Source: Candidatus Gastranaerophilales bacterium
Lineage (GTDB): Bacteria; Cyanobacteriota; Vampirovibrionia; Gastranaerophilales; Gastranaerophilaceae
DNA: 64,000 bases
Assembly: GCA_900769355.1 (NCBI GenBank)
Contig: CAAGGG010000023.1
Span: 9,122 to 73,121 of the forward strand
Direction: 5' to 3'
Positions 51,387-59,496 of this stretch are shown here, one piece after another. The notes under the pieces were generated by a model. The model was not told the DNA's origin. It saw only the letters and a list, made by a program, of their open reading frames with translations, and ran no database searches. Position numbers and translations under genes: made by a program. How positions within the stretch are numbered: position 1 is the first letter of the stretch; each line of letters begins with the position of its first letter.

Positions 51387-51455
51387 TACACAATATAACT
51401 TTGTATCATTCGCTAATATATCTCAATTTATTGCTCTGAGGTCATTTGTAACTGA

Positions 51456-51782
51456 CCTTTAATAATTGTATGTACAAGGAATACTATATATGACGTTACA
51501 ACGTCTGTTGGAATAAAAGAACGAATTGGAACACACACACTTAGAAAGACTTTTGGCTATAACGCATATAATAACGGCTATGATATTACCCTAATTCAAA
51601 AACTTTTCAACCACTCATCACCCGCAGTAACTCTAAGATACATAGGAATTACACAAGATGAAATACAAGACTTATTCCACAATAGAATTACTGTTATCAA
51701 TGAAGGCGAGTTGGTAGAATTTGGAACTCCTGAAGAACTAATGAATATTGAACATATGAATAAAATAGATTTAGAGAAGTGA
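51456..51782 (+). pseudogene. Tyrosine-recombinase C-terminal remnant with ABC-ATPase-like tail
   Basis: The open stretch reads ERIGTHTLRKTFGYNAYNNG, LIQKLFNHSSPAVTLRYIGI: the last catalytic third of a tyrosine integrase (H-x-x-R, H-S-S, and Tyr). No start codon or N-terminal domain is present. The frame continues into VINEGELVEFGTPEELMN, which resembles the C-terminal end of ABC transporter ATPases. The fragment is thus a possible chimeric scar. Confidence 0.65.
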
Positions 51783-51861
51783 CATTTTATTAATAAAGGT
51801 TAAAAAATCATAAGCCAAAGTAGTAACTATATGTTATACTTTGGCTTATGACGATGTAAAT

Positions 51862-52239
51862 TTATTGTATCTTTACTTCTTTTTGAAAATCATTACATTT
51901 TTTATATATTCCTTGAGAGAGTAGCCCTTTAATAACGGTTTTAGCAACGAATTTACCATCTTTGTTTAATTCTTTAAAATCAGAGAGGAGTTCAAACTCT
52001 TCTCCTGTTAAATCATTTTTGACAGGAGATGGAATATCTGTAAGTCCTAAAAGATAATCTGTAGATACTTCTAACATCTTAGCGGCATTAATAACTATTG
52101 TTGCACTTGGAACATTGTTAGTTCTTAAAAGTGTTGAAATATTTTGTCTGGTACAGCCAAGTTTTTCCGCAGCAAATTGGCTAGATGGTAAAATCCCTTT
52201 TATTTGGCAGTGCTTTTTGTATCTTTCAGTAAATACCAT
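51862..52239 (-). CDS. XRE-family repressor-like regulator
   Basis: The 125-residue protein has an N-terminal helix-turn-helix (SQFAAEKLGCTRQNISTLLR, then NVPSATIVINAAKMLEVSTDYLLGL) and a C-terminal helical part for dimerisation. GAGGAG precedes the ATG at 52239. It faces the strong promoter at 52288-52316 across a divergent region, like a phage CI controlling recombination genes. Confidence 0.87.
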   Translation of the reverse strand: MVFTERYKKHCQIKGILPSSQFAAEKLGCTRQNISTLLRTNNVPSATIVINAAKMLEVSTDYLLGLTDIPSPVKNDLTGEEFELLSDFKELNKDGKFVAKTVIKGLLSQGIYKKCNDFQKEVKIQ

Positions 52240-52287
52240 TTTACTCCTCATGTATTAAAAAATATTAAAAAAGTGATTCTACCCCTA

Positions 52288-52316
52288 TTGACGAGTAAAA
52301 TATTTTTGACTATAAT
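52288..52316 (+). promoter_or_regulatory. Strong promoter of the serine recombinase operon
   Basis: TTGACG, 17 bases, TATAAT: near-consensus sigma-70. It lies in the divergent region next to the XRE repressor gene, so repressor control is likely (inference). Confidence 0.8.
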
Positions 52317-52412
52317 GTTTGTATGCAAATATCTTTTGCATAGAGGTAGGCTACACTGAACGTAGCTATACTTAGTTATGTTGCATTTAAGCCATGACAA
52401 TATAACCATAAA

Positions 52413-52464
52413 AGTAAAAGATATTCAACTAAACAATATGTCAGTAAAAAATATTGAACTAAGG
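52413..52464 (+). repeat. 30-bp-period direct repeat in the operon leader
   Basis: AGTAAAAGATATTCAACTAA at 52413 recurs as AGTAAAAAATATTGAACTAA at 52443. It lies in the leader of the recombinase operon and could be an operator pair or part of an attachment site. Confidence 0.5.
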
Positions 52465-52529
52465 CAACTATATGAGGTCGACATATAGGCTTATTTGTAT
52501 TGTTTCTGTTCGAATTACCAGAGGTATCA

Positions 52530-53021
52530 ATGGCAAAGATTAGTGTTGCAGGATATGTAAAATTAGCAAAATTCTGGGAGAAACATAAAGAAGATGCTTT
52601 GAGTTATCATAAAAAGTTTTTTGAAGATAAGTTTAAAAATTCTTCCGAATTCAACCTAATAGATATTTATATCGACATAACCGGTAAAAAAGAAATATAC
52701 CATCGAGAAGAAATGGTACATTTGTTATCAGATATAAGTTTGCAAAAAGTTGATTGCATATATACACAAACCAAAGCGTATCTTGCGGTAAATGTCAAAG
52801 AATTTTTTTATTTAATAAAATTCTTATATGAATTAAATGAAAATATAAATATAGTTACGGAGGACAAAGATTACAACATAAATACATATATAAATGAAGA
52901 TTTTCAAAAAGAAGAAATGCTTAAACTTGCCGAGCATTATACAAGTTTAAACCCAAATGATTATTTATCTTGGAAAAATAAGATAGAGAGTGCCATAAAT
53001 AAAATACAAGAAAATAATTAG
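52530..53021 (+). CDS. Resolvase-fold protein lacking the catalytic serine
   Basis: The 163-residue protein starts MAKISVAGYVKLAKFWEKHK behind AGAGGT. Residues 44-117 (IDIYIDITGKKEIYHREEMV, VDCIYTQTKAYLAVNVKEFF, INIVTEDKDYN) track the serine-recombinase catalytic domain (compare YCDEGKSG..KKRTEFQEM and VSRFARNV in the next gene). The nucleophile serine and the arginines are missing. It lies 11 bases upstream of the true recombinase. It may act as a partner or regulator in the synaptic complex. Confidence 0.65.
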   Translation: MAKISVAGYVKLAKFWEKHKEDALSYHKKFFEDKFKNSSEFNLIDIYIDITGKKEIYHREEMVHLLSDISLQKVDCIYTQTKAYLAVNVKEFFYLIKFLYELNENINIVTEDKDYNINTYINEDFQKEEMLKLAEHYTSLNPNDYLSWKNKIESAINKIQENN

Positions 53022-53032
53022 AGGTACATATT

Positions 53033-54895
53033 ATGAAAAATGAATTTACGCCGAACAATGAAATAAATTGGAAACCACAAGATGCGGATAAAGAAGCTAT
53101 AAAATATAGTATTCGTACAAGGGTAAGAAATGCAAAAGTAAGTGAAAAAGCAATATTTTTGCCTGCAAAGCCGAAACCAAGTATTTTGGATAACGATAAA
53201 AAAGTTGTTGGTGTATATGCAAGAGTTAGTACAAAAAGCACAGAACAAGTTTCTTCTATTGAAAATCAGACTAAATATTATAAAGAAAAAATCAGAAAAA
53301 ATCCTAATTGGGAAGCTGGGAAAATATATTGTGACGAGGGGAAATCTGGTACTTCAATAAAAAAACGAACAGAGTTTCAAGAAATGACAAAAGATGCAGG
53401 AGATAAAAAGGTTGATTTAATTCTTTGTGCAAGTGTTTCAAGATTTGCGAGAAATGTTTCTGACTGTATAAATGAAGTAAGAAAGTTAAGAACAACCAAC
53501 CCATCACACCCTGTTGGTGTATATTTTGAAACAGAAGATATTTATACATTAGATCCTGACAGTTCTCAGAAACTTGCAATGCACGCAATGTTCGCAGATT
53601 GGGAATCTCAAAATAAAAGTAGAAGAATGATTTTATCTTATGACCAACGAATTTGTACGGGGCAATATCCAGTTGCAGATTTGTTAGGCTATCGCCATAC
53701 AGCAGATGGAGAGCTAATTATTCAAAAAGATGAAGCTATAACCGTAAAATTTATTTTTCTTGCAAGTGCTCTTGGCTATTCGTATAAAGAAATTGCAGAA
53801 ATTCTAACCGAAAAACAAAGACCCACACTTAAAGGAAGAACAAATTGGACAGAAAGTATGGTTAGAAGCATTACAAAAAATGAGAGAAGATGGGGAGATT
53901 TGCACGCCAGAAAACAAATTGTAATTGATTTGGTTTCAAGAAAAACGACTAAAAACAGAGGAGAACGAGATGCTGCTTATGTCCCGGAACATCACGAAGC
54001 TATTATATCTCCACAAATCGCCAAAGCCGTTCAATATATTGCCAGCAGCAATAACAAATTAAAAGGCGGATTTTCAGAAATAGCAGTTATAAAAAAAGGT
54101 GGTTTGAAAGGATTTATAAAAATTTCTCCATATTGGAATGCTATTGATAAAAACTTATTAGAAAATGTTTCAAGAAGTGCATACAGCGAAGAAGAGTATA
54201 TTAATCTCCAAAAAGAAGTGAACATATTAACCGGCAAGGAACACTCTAAGATTTCATCATTAGAATTTGCAACATATCAAGCTCCTTACGGCATATATTT
54301 TATGAGCCCAAATACCCCAAATCTAACTCTTAATAAAAAAAGATTAAAATTTAATAACAAATGCTTCGACAAATTAGGAAATCCTGAGTATGTTGAAATT
54401 CTTTATCATCCGTTATTACAAACATTAATTTTAAAAATTTCTAGCAAGGAATCAAAAACAGCATTTAATTGCTTAACTGCAAAAAAGAATTATTCAAATA
54501 TTATAACATCTCCTGCATTTTGTAATTCTATTTATAAAACCATGGACTGGATAGAAGAATATGATTTTAAATTTAAAGGTATTTTTAGGGAACGTGGCAA
54601 TACAAAATTTTTAGTATTTTCACTAGACGAACCAAGAATATTAACAGGGAAAAAAGATAGTAATTTAAGTGGTAATTCTATTAAATACATAAGATACAAA
54701 AATAACCAAAATGATCCCCAAATAGAATTAGATACAAATTATTCATTAAGAAAAATACGAAGCAAAATAACGTCAGCAATAACTGAAGTAGATATTTCTG
54801 CTCAAGGAACTATTGTTGAAAACCCCAAAATAGGTAAAATTCCATCAAAAAATGAAATTCAAAAAGAGTTAGACGAATTACTAAAAGTTATGTAA
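53033..54895 (+). CDS. Large serine recombinase (site-specific integrase)
   Basis: The 620-residue protein has a basic N-terminal extension (1-55), the resolvase catalytic domain with VYARVSTKS (Ser66 nucleophile) and SVSRFARN (Arg137/Arg140), then a recombinase domain (YRHTADGELIIQKDEAITVK, then SMVRSITKNERRWG). Residues 330-620 match no zinc-ribbon form that I can see: no Cys cluster is visible. It should integrate or excise the element, and it is followed by two coupled genes of unknown role. Confidence 0.9.
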   Translation: MKNEFTPNNEINWKPQDADKEAIKYSIRTRVRNAKVSEKAIFLPAKPKPSILDNDKKVVGVYARVSTKSTEQVSSIENQTKYYKEKIRKNPNWEAGKIYCDEGKSGTSIKKRTEFQEMTKDAGDKKVDLILCASVSRFARNVSDCINEVRKLRTTNPSHPVGVYFETEDIYTLDPDSSQKLAMHAMFADWESQNKSRRMILSYDQRICTGQYPVADLLGYRHTADGELIIQKDEAITVKFIFLASALGYSYKEIAEILTEKQRPTLKGRTNWTESMVRSITKNERRWGDLHARKQIVIDLVSRKTTKNRGERDAAYVPEHHEAIISPQIAKAVQYIASSNNKLKGGFSEIAVIKKGGLKGFIKISPYWNAIDKNLLENVSRSAYSEEEYINLQKEVNILTGKEHSKISSLEFATYQAPYGIYFMSPNTPNLTLNKKRLKFNNKCFDKLGNPEYVEILYHPLLQTLILKISSKESKTAFNCLTAKKNYSNIITSPAFCNSIYKTMDWIEEYDFKFKGIFRERGNTKFLVFSLDEPRILTGKKDSNLSGNSIKYIRYKNNQNDPQIELDTNYSLRKIRSKITSAITEVDISAQGTIVENPKIGKIPSKNEIQKELDELLKVM

Positions 54896-54906
54896 AGGAG
54901 AGCGAA

Positions 54907-55713
54907 ATGGGTGAAAATCAAGAATACAATAATCAAAATGGAAATACTGAAAATTCCTCAGAAAAAAGCAATCAAGAAAAAGAATATTCTGGTGGAGCGT
55001 ACAATGACGAAGAAGCAAAACTAATAAAAAAGTTTATTGAACTTCGAAAAGAGCAAAAAGTAAAGTTAGAATTTGAAAGCCTTAAAGATTATGAATTGCC
55101 ACCAAGAACACAATTTTCAATGCTTAAAAAGCCTGCAGTAAGTATAAAATATCCTGAAATTACCTTTAATATGGCAAGCATAAGATTGTTTGAGGGCATT
55201 CAACATGTTTTACCTTGGACAAGTTCAAAACGTAAAAGAATGGTTGTTGCAATGTGTACGGAAGAAGAAGCATCTTCTATTGAATGGGCAAGAAAACAGC
55301 AAAAAGACGGCACTTGGGTTAATAAGCCTGTAAAGTCGATTGAGTATGTTGATAAAATCTACTCGTTTATGAATTGGGATAGAAATTGTCGTTACAAAGT
55401 TTTAGGAAGAGTGACTGAAACAGAAAAAGGTCTTTGTCTGTTATTTGATTTATCTGAAGCAATAATGTTTGATTCTCAGGTAAAAGAATATGTTGTCAAT
55501 GAAGAAACAGGGGAAACAAAAAAGCGAAGAACAATTTATTACCCTAATGAATATAAAGACAGAATAGGAAAGTCTTATGATGATTATGTTGCCGGACAAC
55601 AAATGAGTATGTTTGAAAGTCTTGATGGATATATAAATCAGTCTTATGGAGATTATACTCCAGAAAATAATGAGCAAAATGAAGGACAAATTAATAATGA
55701 CACAAACGGATAA
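54907..55713 (+). CDS. Recombinase-associated hypothetical protein
   Basis: The 268-residue protein has a polar N-terminus (1-35) and a globular core (SMLKKPAVSIKYPEITFNMA, SIRLFEGIQHVLPWTSSKRK, YKVLGRVTETEKGLCLLFDL) and ends in a disordered Asn/Gln-rich tail. GGAGAGCG precedes the ATG. I recall similar proteins just after serine recombinases in gut Firmicutes elements, which suggests a conserved accessory of this integration module; function unknown. Confidence 0.75.
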   Translation: MGENQEYNNQNGNTENSSEKSNQEKEYSGGAYNDEEAKLIKKFIELRKEQKVKLEFESLKDYELPPRTQFSMLKKPAVSIKYPEITFNMASIRLFEGIQHVLPWTSSKRKRMVVAMCTEEEASSIEWARKQQKDGTWVNKPVKSIEYVDKIYSFMNWDRNCRYKVLGRVTETEKGLCLLFDLSEAIMFDSQVKEYVVNEETGETKKRRTIYYPNEYKDRIGKSYDDYVAGQQMSMFESLDGYINQSYGDYTPENNEQNEGQINNDTNG

Positions 55714-56104
55714 TTTAAAAATTAAACCTAAAAAATATATTAATTTAGCAATTTCAATTAGTGGTAAAAACTATACAATACGGGTATTTAAAGATGTTAT
55801 AAGAATACTTAATTGCCCAAAATATATTTGTTTGAAAATAAAAAATAATGATGCCATAGCCATTTTGCCAAGTAGTATTAAAGAGCCAATGTCATTTAGA
55901 GTTCCACAAGATTTATTTTCTAATGAGAATGAACAGTTTGTAATCACAAGTAAATCTTTTGTTTCTGGAATCTTATTATATAACAATTTAAATTATGAAA
56001 GTACATATAGATTATTAGGATATTATTCTGAAAAAGAAAATGCAATGTTTTTTAATATGAATAATATTCAAGTGATAAAATACAACAAAGTAAATAAAAG
56101 ATAA
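55700..56104 (+). CDS. Hypothetical protein coupled to the recombinase operon
   Basis: The 134-residue product starts MTQTDNLKIKPKKYINLAIS inside the last 14 bases of the previous gene. It has a beta-rich pattern (ISGKNYTIRVFKDVIRIL, KNNDAIAILPSSIKEPMSFR). No known domain. The overlap supports translation. Its stop overlaps the ATG of the LuxR remnant (TAATG). Confidence 0.65.
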   Translation, partial: TQTDNLKIKPKKYINLAISISGKNYTIRVFKDVIRILNCPKYICLKIKNNDAIAILPSSIKEPMSFRVPQDLFSNENEQFVITSKSFVSGILLYNNLNYESTYRLLGYYSEKENAMFFNMNNIQVIKYNKVNKR

Positions 56105-56241
56105 TGGGAAACCAAGTATTTACTAAAAGAGAAACAGAAGTCTTGTAATTGATTTGTCTCGGTTATATCAATTTGCAAATTGCAAAATTATTAAATATTG
56201 TAAAAATTTACCTAAACTATGCAATTTTATTGAAAATATAA
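56104..56241 (+). pseudogene. LuxR-type helix-turn-helix remnant with in-frame stop
   Basis: From the ATG it reads MGNQVFTKRETEVL, then a TAA, then LICLGYINLQIAKLLNIVK in the same frame. The pattern T-x-R-E-x-E-V-L ... G-x-x-N-x-x-I-A-x-x-L is the LuxR/FixJ DNA-binding core, here interrupted and degraded after the recognition helix. Confidence 0.65.
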
Positions 56242-56280
56242 TTTATAGAATTGTCTAAATAACTATATATATATATTCAT

Positions 56281-56661
56281 TTACATGTCTGTAGTATTTG
56301 TATTTTTCTTATTTTTGTATTTAAATGAAAATTTAATTCCTAATATATAAATATGTTTATGACTTTTATCTGAAGAGTTTGTTACTGAAAATATTTTTTG
56401 GATTGTATTTGATATTTTTCTTATTTTGTTTACATATTTATTCATCCCAAGAACCGTAGATTCAAGAGATAAAAGCTTATTTCTGTATTGTTTAAATGCA
56501 TCAGGTGTACAACAATAATTTTTAATTATATTATAAAATATCTCAGTACTATTCTTACTAGCAATATTTATTTTACATACTTGACTATTTAAATCTGTCA
56601 GTTCATATTCTCCAAAATTTAAATCGGGTTCAATTCTTACGTATAATATACCTGTAACCAC
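56281..56661 (-). CDS. Hypothetical protein
   Basis: The 126-residue product (MVTGILYVRIEPDLNFGEYE) is Asn/Lys/Ser-rich with helical stretches (NKYVNKIRKISNTIQKIF). Its C-terminus, HIYILGIKFSFKYKNKK, resembles the basic tail of some LPS glycosyltransferases, so it may be a gene fragment. No Shine-Dalgarno is evident. Low confidence. Confidence 0.4.
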   Translation of the reverse strand: MVTGILYVRIEPDLNFGEYELTDLNSQVCKINIASKNSTEIFYNIIKNYCCTPDAFKQYRNKLLSLESTVLGMNKYVNKIRKISNTIQKIFSVTNSSDKSHKHIYILGIKFSFKYKNKKNTNTTDM

Positions 56662-56676
56662 ATCTCAATTTTTATT

Positions 56677-56859
56677 ACATTTTGCTCAAATTATGATATT
56701 TGATAATTTTATGCTTCTTTAGTCTCTATAACACAAATAAATTAAATTAAAAGTCTTTGTGACGTTTTTATAAACTTTTTCTACTTTTTTACAGCTCTTA
56801 ATTATTATAAATTAAATATATCAAAAACTTTGCCTCTATATTACAGTTGAGCAAAATGT
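56677..56859. repeat. 13-bp perfect inverted repeats bounding a 183-bp AT-rich segment
   Basis: ACATTTTGCTCAA (56677-56689) and its exact inverse TTGAGCAAAATGT (56847-56859) frame non-coding DNA. The whole stretch 56662-57012 holds no gene that I can support; besides this inverted repeat it is plain AT-rich DNA. The repeat pair may be the ends of a MITE. Confidence 0.6.
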
Positions 56860-57012
56860 GATAACATTGATTTATAAAACTTAATGCCTATTGTTTTGAA
56901 TTCAATAAATCAATTAAAAAATACAATAAAATTGGACAATGTTCTAATATATTTAGTCCAAGGCTTTTATTATATAAATTCTGAATAAAGAAAATTATTA
57001 AAAGATAATAAC

Positions 57013-57183
57013 GTAGTCCAATTAATGTCGAGAAAAGTAAAGTGCATTGACAATATCCCAATGGAAAGTTTTTGTATATCTAAAAGATGAATTAGATTAT
57101 AAAATTTGTAAAACATTTAAAGAACTTGTTGAAAAAAAGATGAATTTATTAAAATATATCAGAGTTAACAAAAAAGCCCTCTG
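57013..57183 (+). pseudogene. IS3-family transposase (OrfB) C-terminal remnant, frameshifted
   Basis: One frame reads MSRKVKCIDNIPMESF from 57025, matching the IS3/IS150 signature MSRKGNCxDNAPMESFF with its terminal Glu. After a frameshift the next frame reads YLKDELDYKICKTFKELVEKK, matching the following LK-E helix. The rest of the element is gone. It abuts the rplL terminator. Confidence 0.75.
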
Positions 57184-57199
57184 AAAAGAGGGCTTTTTG
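57170..57199 (-). terminator. Terminator of the rplJ-rplL operon
   Basis: On the minus strand AAAGCCCTCTTTTCAGAGGG then CTTTTTT: a strong stem with a T-run 25 bases past the rplL stop. Confidence 0.9.
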
Positions 57200-57223
57200 C
57201 AATTTTGATTAATCAATAATCGC

Positions 57224-57598
57224 TTATTTGATTTCAACTGTTGCACCAGCAGCTTCAAGTTGTTTTTTGATAGCTTCAGCATCTTCTTTTTTGATGCCTT
57301 CTTTAACTGCTTTAGGAGCACCATCAACTAATTCTTTAGCTTCTTTCAAGCCAAGACCTGTGATAGCTCTAACTTCTTTCAATACAGCGATTTTGTTAGC
57401 ACCAGCTGATGCCAAAATTACGTTTACTTCAGAAGCTTCATCTGCTGCTGCTTCACCAGCTGCTGCTGGAGCTGCTGCAACTGCTACTGGAGCTGCTGCT
57501 GATACGCCGAATTTTTCTTCCATAGCTTTTACTAATTCAGCTGCTTCTAACAAAGTTAATTTTTCAATTGATTCTAAAATTGTTTCTACGTTACTCAT
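57224..57598 (-). CDS. rplL: 50S ribosomal protein L7/L12
   Basis: The 124-residue stalk protein has the N-terminal dimerisation helices (MSNVETILESIEKLTLLEAA), an Ala/Pro-rich hinge (about 32-52), and the factor-binding C-terminal domain (NKIAVLKEVRAITGLGLKEA, LVDGAPKAVKEGIKKEDAE). It recruits elongation factors to the ribosome. It ends its operon here; rpoB does not follow. Confidence 0.98.
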   Translation of the reverse strand: MSNVETILESIEKLTLLEAAELVKAMEEKFGVSAAAPVAVAAAPAAAGEAAADEASEVNVILASAGANKIAVLKEVRAITGLGLKEAKELVDGAPKAVKEGIKKEDAEAIKKQLEAAGATVEIK

Positions 57599-57733
57599 TA
57601 TTTTTCTCCTTTTAAGTTGTTTTTGTACATTTGTTTTTACTGTTGTGTTAAATTATTGCTTTACACTCCGCTGTATTCGCTTCGTGCTACTTCGAGTTTG
57701 TTCGCTAAAGGCTCACTCCACTCTACGCAAAAT

Positions 57734-58255
57734 TTAAGCAGTTTTTTGATCTCTGACTGCTGCCATAGCTCTTGTAAGTTGAGCCATAACTGCGTTGATA
57801 GATCCAACAATACCTGTGGCAGGTGAGTTGATAGAACCAAGAATTTTTGCAAGAAGTTCTTCTTTTGAAGGCATTTTTGCCAATTCTTCAGCTTCTTTAG
57901 CTGTCAATAGGTTACCATCTAAAGCTCCACCAAGGATTGCACCTTTTTTAGTATCTTTAATAAATTTTGCAACTGCTTTTGCAGGGCTTACTTGATCTTC
58001 AAAACCGAAAGCGATTGCTACAGGTCCTGTCAAAGAATCAGCAAGTACTTCAAAATCAGTACCCTTCAAAGCGATTTTTGCCAAAGTATTTTTAGTTACC
58101 ATGTAGTCGCCACCGTCTTTTTGAAGACTTCTTCTCAAGTTAGTGATTTCTTCTACAGTATATCCTTTATACTCCGTCAAAATAGCTACTTGGGCTTTTT
58201 CTGCTTTTGCTTTTATTGCATCTATTTTTTCAGATTTAAAAGCTTTTGTTGCCAT
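57734..58255 (-). CDS. rplJ: 50S ribosomal protein L10
   Basis: The 173-residue base of the L12 stalk starts MATKAFKSEKIDAIKAKAEK and has VAILTEYKGYTVEEITNLR and a C-terminal helical L12-binding part. GGAGCTAATC lies before the ATG. It precedes rplL by 135 bases and follows a 300-base leader that may be autoregulatory. Confidence 0.98.
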   Translation of the reverse strand: MATKAFKSEKIDAIKAKAEKAQVAILTEYKGYTVEEITNLRRSLQKDGGDYMVTKNTLAKIALKGTDFEVLADSLTGPVAIAFGFEDQVSPAKAVAKFIKDTKKGAILGGALDGNLLTAKEAEELAKMPSKEELLAKILGSINSPATGIVGSINAVMAQLTRAMAAVRDQKTA

Positions 58256-58535
58256 GATTAGCTCCTTTGTTTTTTCTGTTGTTTATCGACCTAAAAAATA
58301 CAAAAGATTTTGCATCTTCTATATTCGTCCGCAAAATCTACCAGGTAAACACATCTATTTATAATTTATATATTTCGACTGTTCCCTCGGTTAGCTGGTT
58401 TATTAAGGGAGTTTTTATAAAAGTCAGGCTGCCCTTTCCTTTTAATTCATCTCTTTGAAGCCACTCGGTTATATACGTTTTACTTCAATTTGAGAGTTAC
58501 TCCCGCTAACTGTCTGCGGTTACTTCTTCATAATA
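58256..58535 (-). promoter_or_regulatory. Probable L10-type autoregulatory leader of rplJ-rplL
   Basis: The long untranslated stretch upstream of rplJ is GC-richer than usual intergenic DNA. It contains CCGCAGACAGTTAGCGG on the minus strand (58503-58519), a hairpin with the GCAGACAG element found in bacterial L10 leaders, and further stems (AGGGCAGCC, CTCCCTT). L10-L12 binding to such leaders represses the operon. The motif is seen; the regulatory claim is from family knowledge. There is no gene in 58256-58566. Confidence 0.55.
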
Positions 58536-58566
58536 GATAAAACATTACAAAAAATCAATAGGGCGG

Positions 58567-59496
58567 TTAATCTTTCTTAATCAAAGACCATACATCGCTG
58601 TTATCATCTTGAATTATGGCATAAGAGCCTCTTAAAAAAGGCTTGAATGCTGGAGAATTTAACAGTTCATATCGCATGCAAAAATTACTTAAACAAACCG
58701 GTTCGTTTTGGATATGTAAATTTATAAGTTTTTCTAAGACAGGGTAAACATCTGTTTTAAAGTTTGTTTTTTCATCGTAAACGTCTACTGCAATGTGGCT
58801 AATGAAAAGCCATTTGCGTTTTTTCATGTTTGTTTTAATTCTGTTTACAATTAGATCTATATATGTTAGAAGATTGTCTATTCCGTCAAAGTTATCCATC
58901 AAAATAAGCATTTTGTTAGCGGTTTTTGCAAATTTACAGCCTGTGATATTTTTTATTGATGAATAAAATATTTTGAAAGCTTCGTCCTCTTTTTCTTTGA
59001 CTCCATTTTCTCTGTCGCCGCCCCAGCAATCATCTACGAGCATGCTTTTGGCGGTTAATTCAATTAGAATTGCAACTTTATTGCTTTTTTTTATTCTGTT
59101 GTCAACTTCTTTTTGGAGTGATTTGTTAAATTTATCTTCTTGCGCTTTTTTAGATTTGTTGGTTTTTATTTTTAACGAATCTATGCCACGTAGCAGGTAA
59201 TATTTGGTTTTTGCCAGTGCGATAACTACGCCAACTGCAAGAATATCAAATAAAAGTATTGACGCGTCTATATAAACCCCACCGGCGTTTACGTCTCTGG
59301 TATAAAAGCTTCTTATAAATTCTGAGATTATATCTGCCAATGGTTTTACAAAGTCAAATGCTGACATGTTTATAAGGGTCAAAAACCAGTATGTTCCGGT
59401 CAAAAACACCGTAACCATAAGTATTATTTGAAGTACAAATATGATATTTATAATTAATTTCAATATATTTGAAAAAAGTTTGTAAATTTTTATCAT
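58567..59496 (-). CDS. Hypothetical two-helix membrane protein with cytosolic domain
   Basis: The 309-residue protein has two N-terminal transmembrane segments (IINIIFVLQIILMVTVFLTG and ASILLFDILAVGVVIALAKT), a basic region (KTNKSKKAQEDKFNKSLQKE) and a cytosolic domain (VAILIELTAKSMLVDDCWGG, CKFAKTANKMLILMDNFDGI) of about 165 residues. The fold is reminiscent of nucleotide-cyclase-like alpha/beta domains, but I see no catalytic motif. It overlaps panC by four bases (ATGA), so they are coupled. Confidence 0.75.
   Translation of the reverse strand: MIKIYKLFSNILKLIINIIFVLQIILMVTVFLTGTYWFLTLINMSAFDFVKPLADIISEFIRSFYTRDVNAGGVYIDASILLFDILAVGVVIALAKTKYYLLRGIDSLKIKTNKSKKAQEDKFNKSLQKEVDNRIKKSNKVAILIELTAKSMLVDDCWGGDRENGVKEKEDEAFKIFYSSIKNITGCKFAKTANKMLILMDNFDGIDNLLTYIDLIVNRIKTNMKKRKWLFISHIAVDVYDEKTNFKTDVYPVLEKLINLHIQNEPVCLSNFCMRYELLNSPAFKPFLRGSYAIIQDDNSDVWSLIKKD

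Noticed and set aside
57228..57737. Long plus-strand open frame antisense to rplL
   Set aside because: It is the reverse of the Ala/Lys-rich L7/L12 coding sequence; the real gene is beyond doubt.
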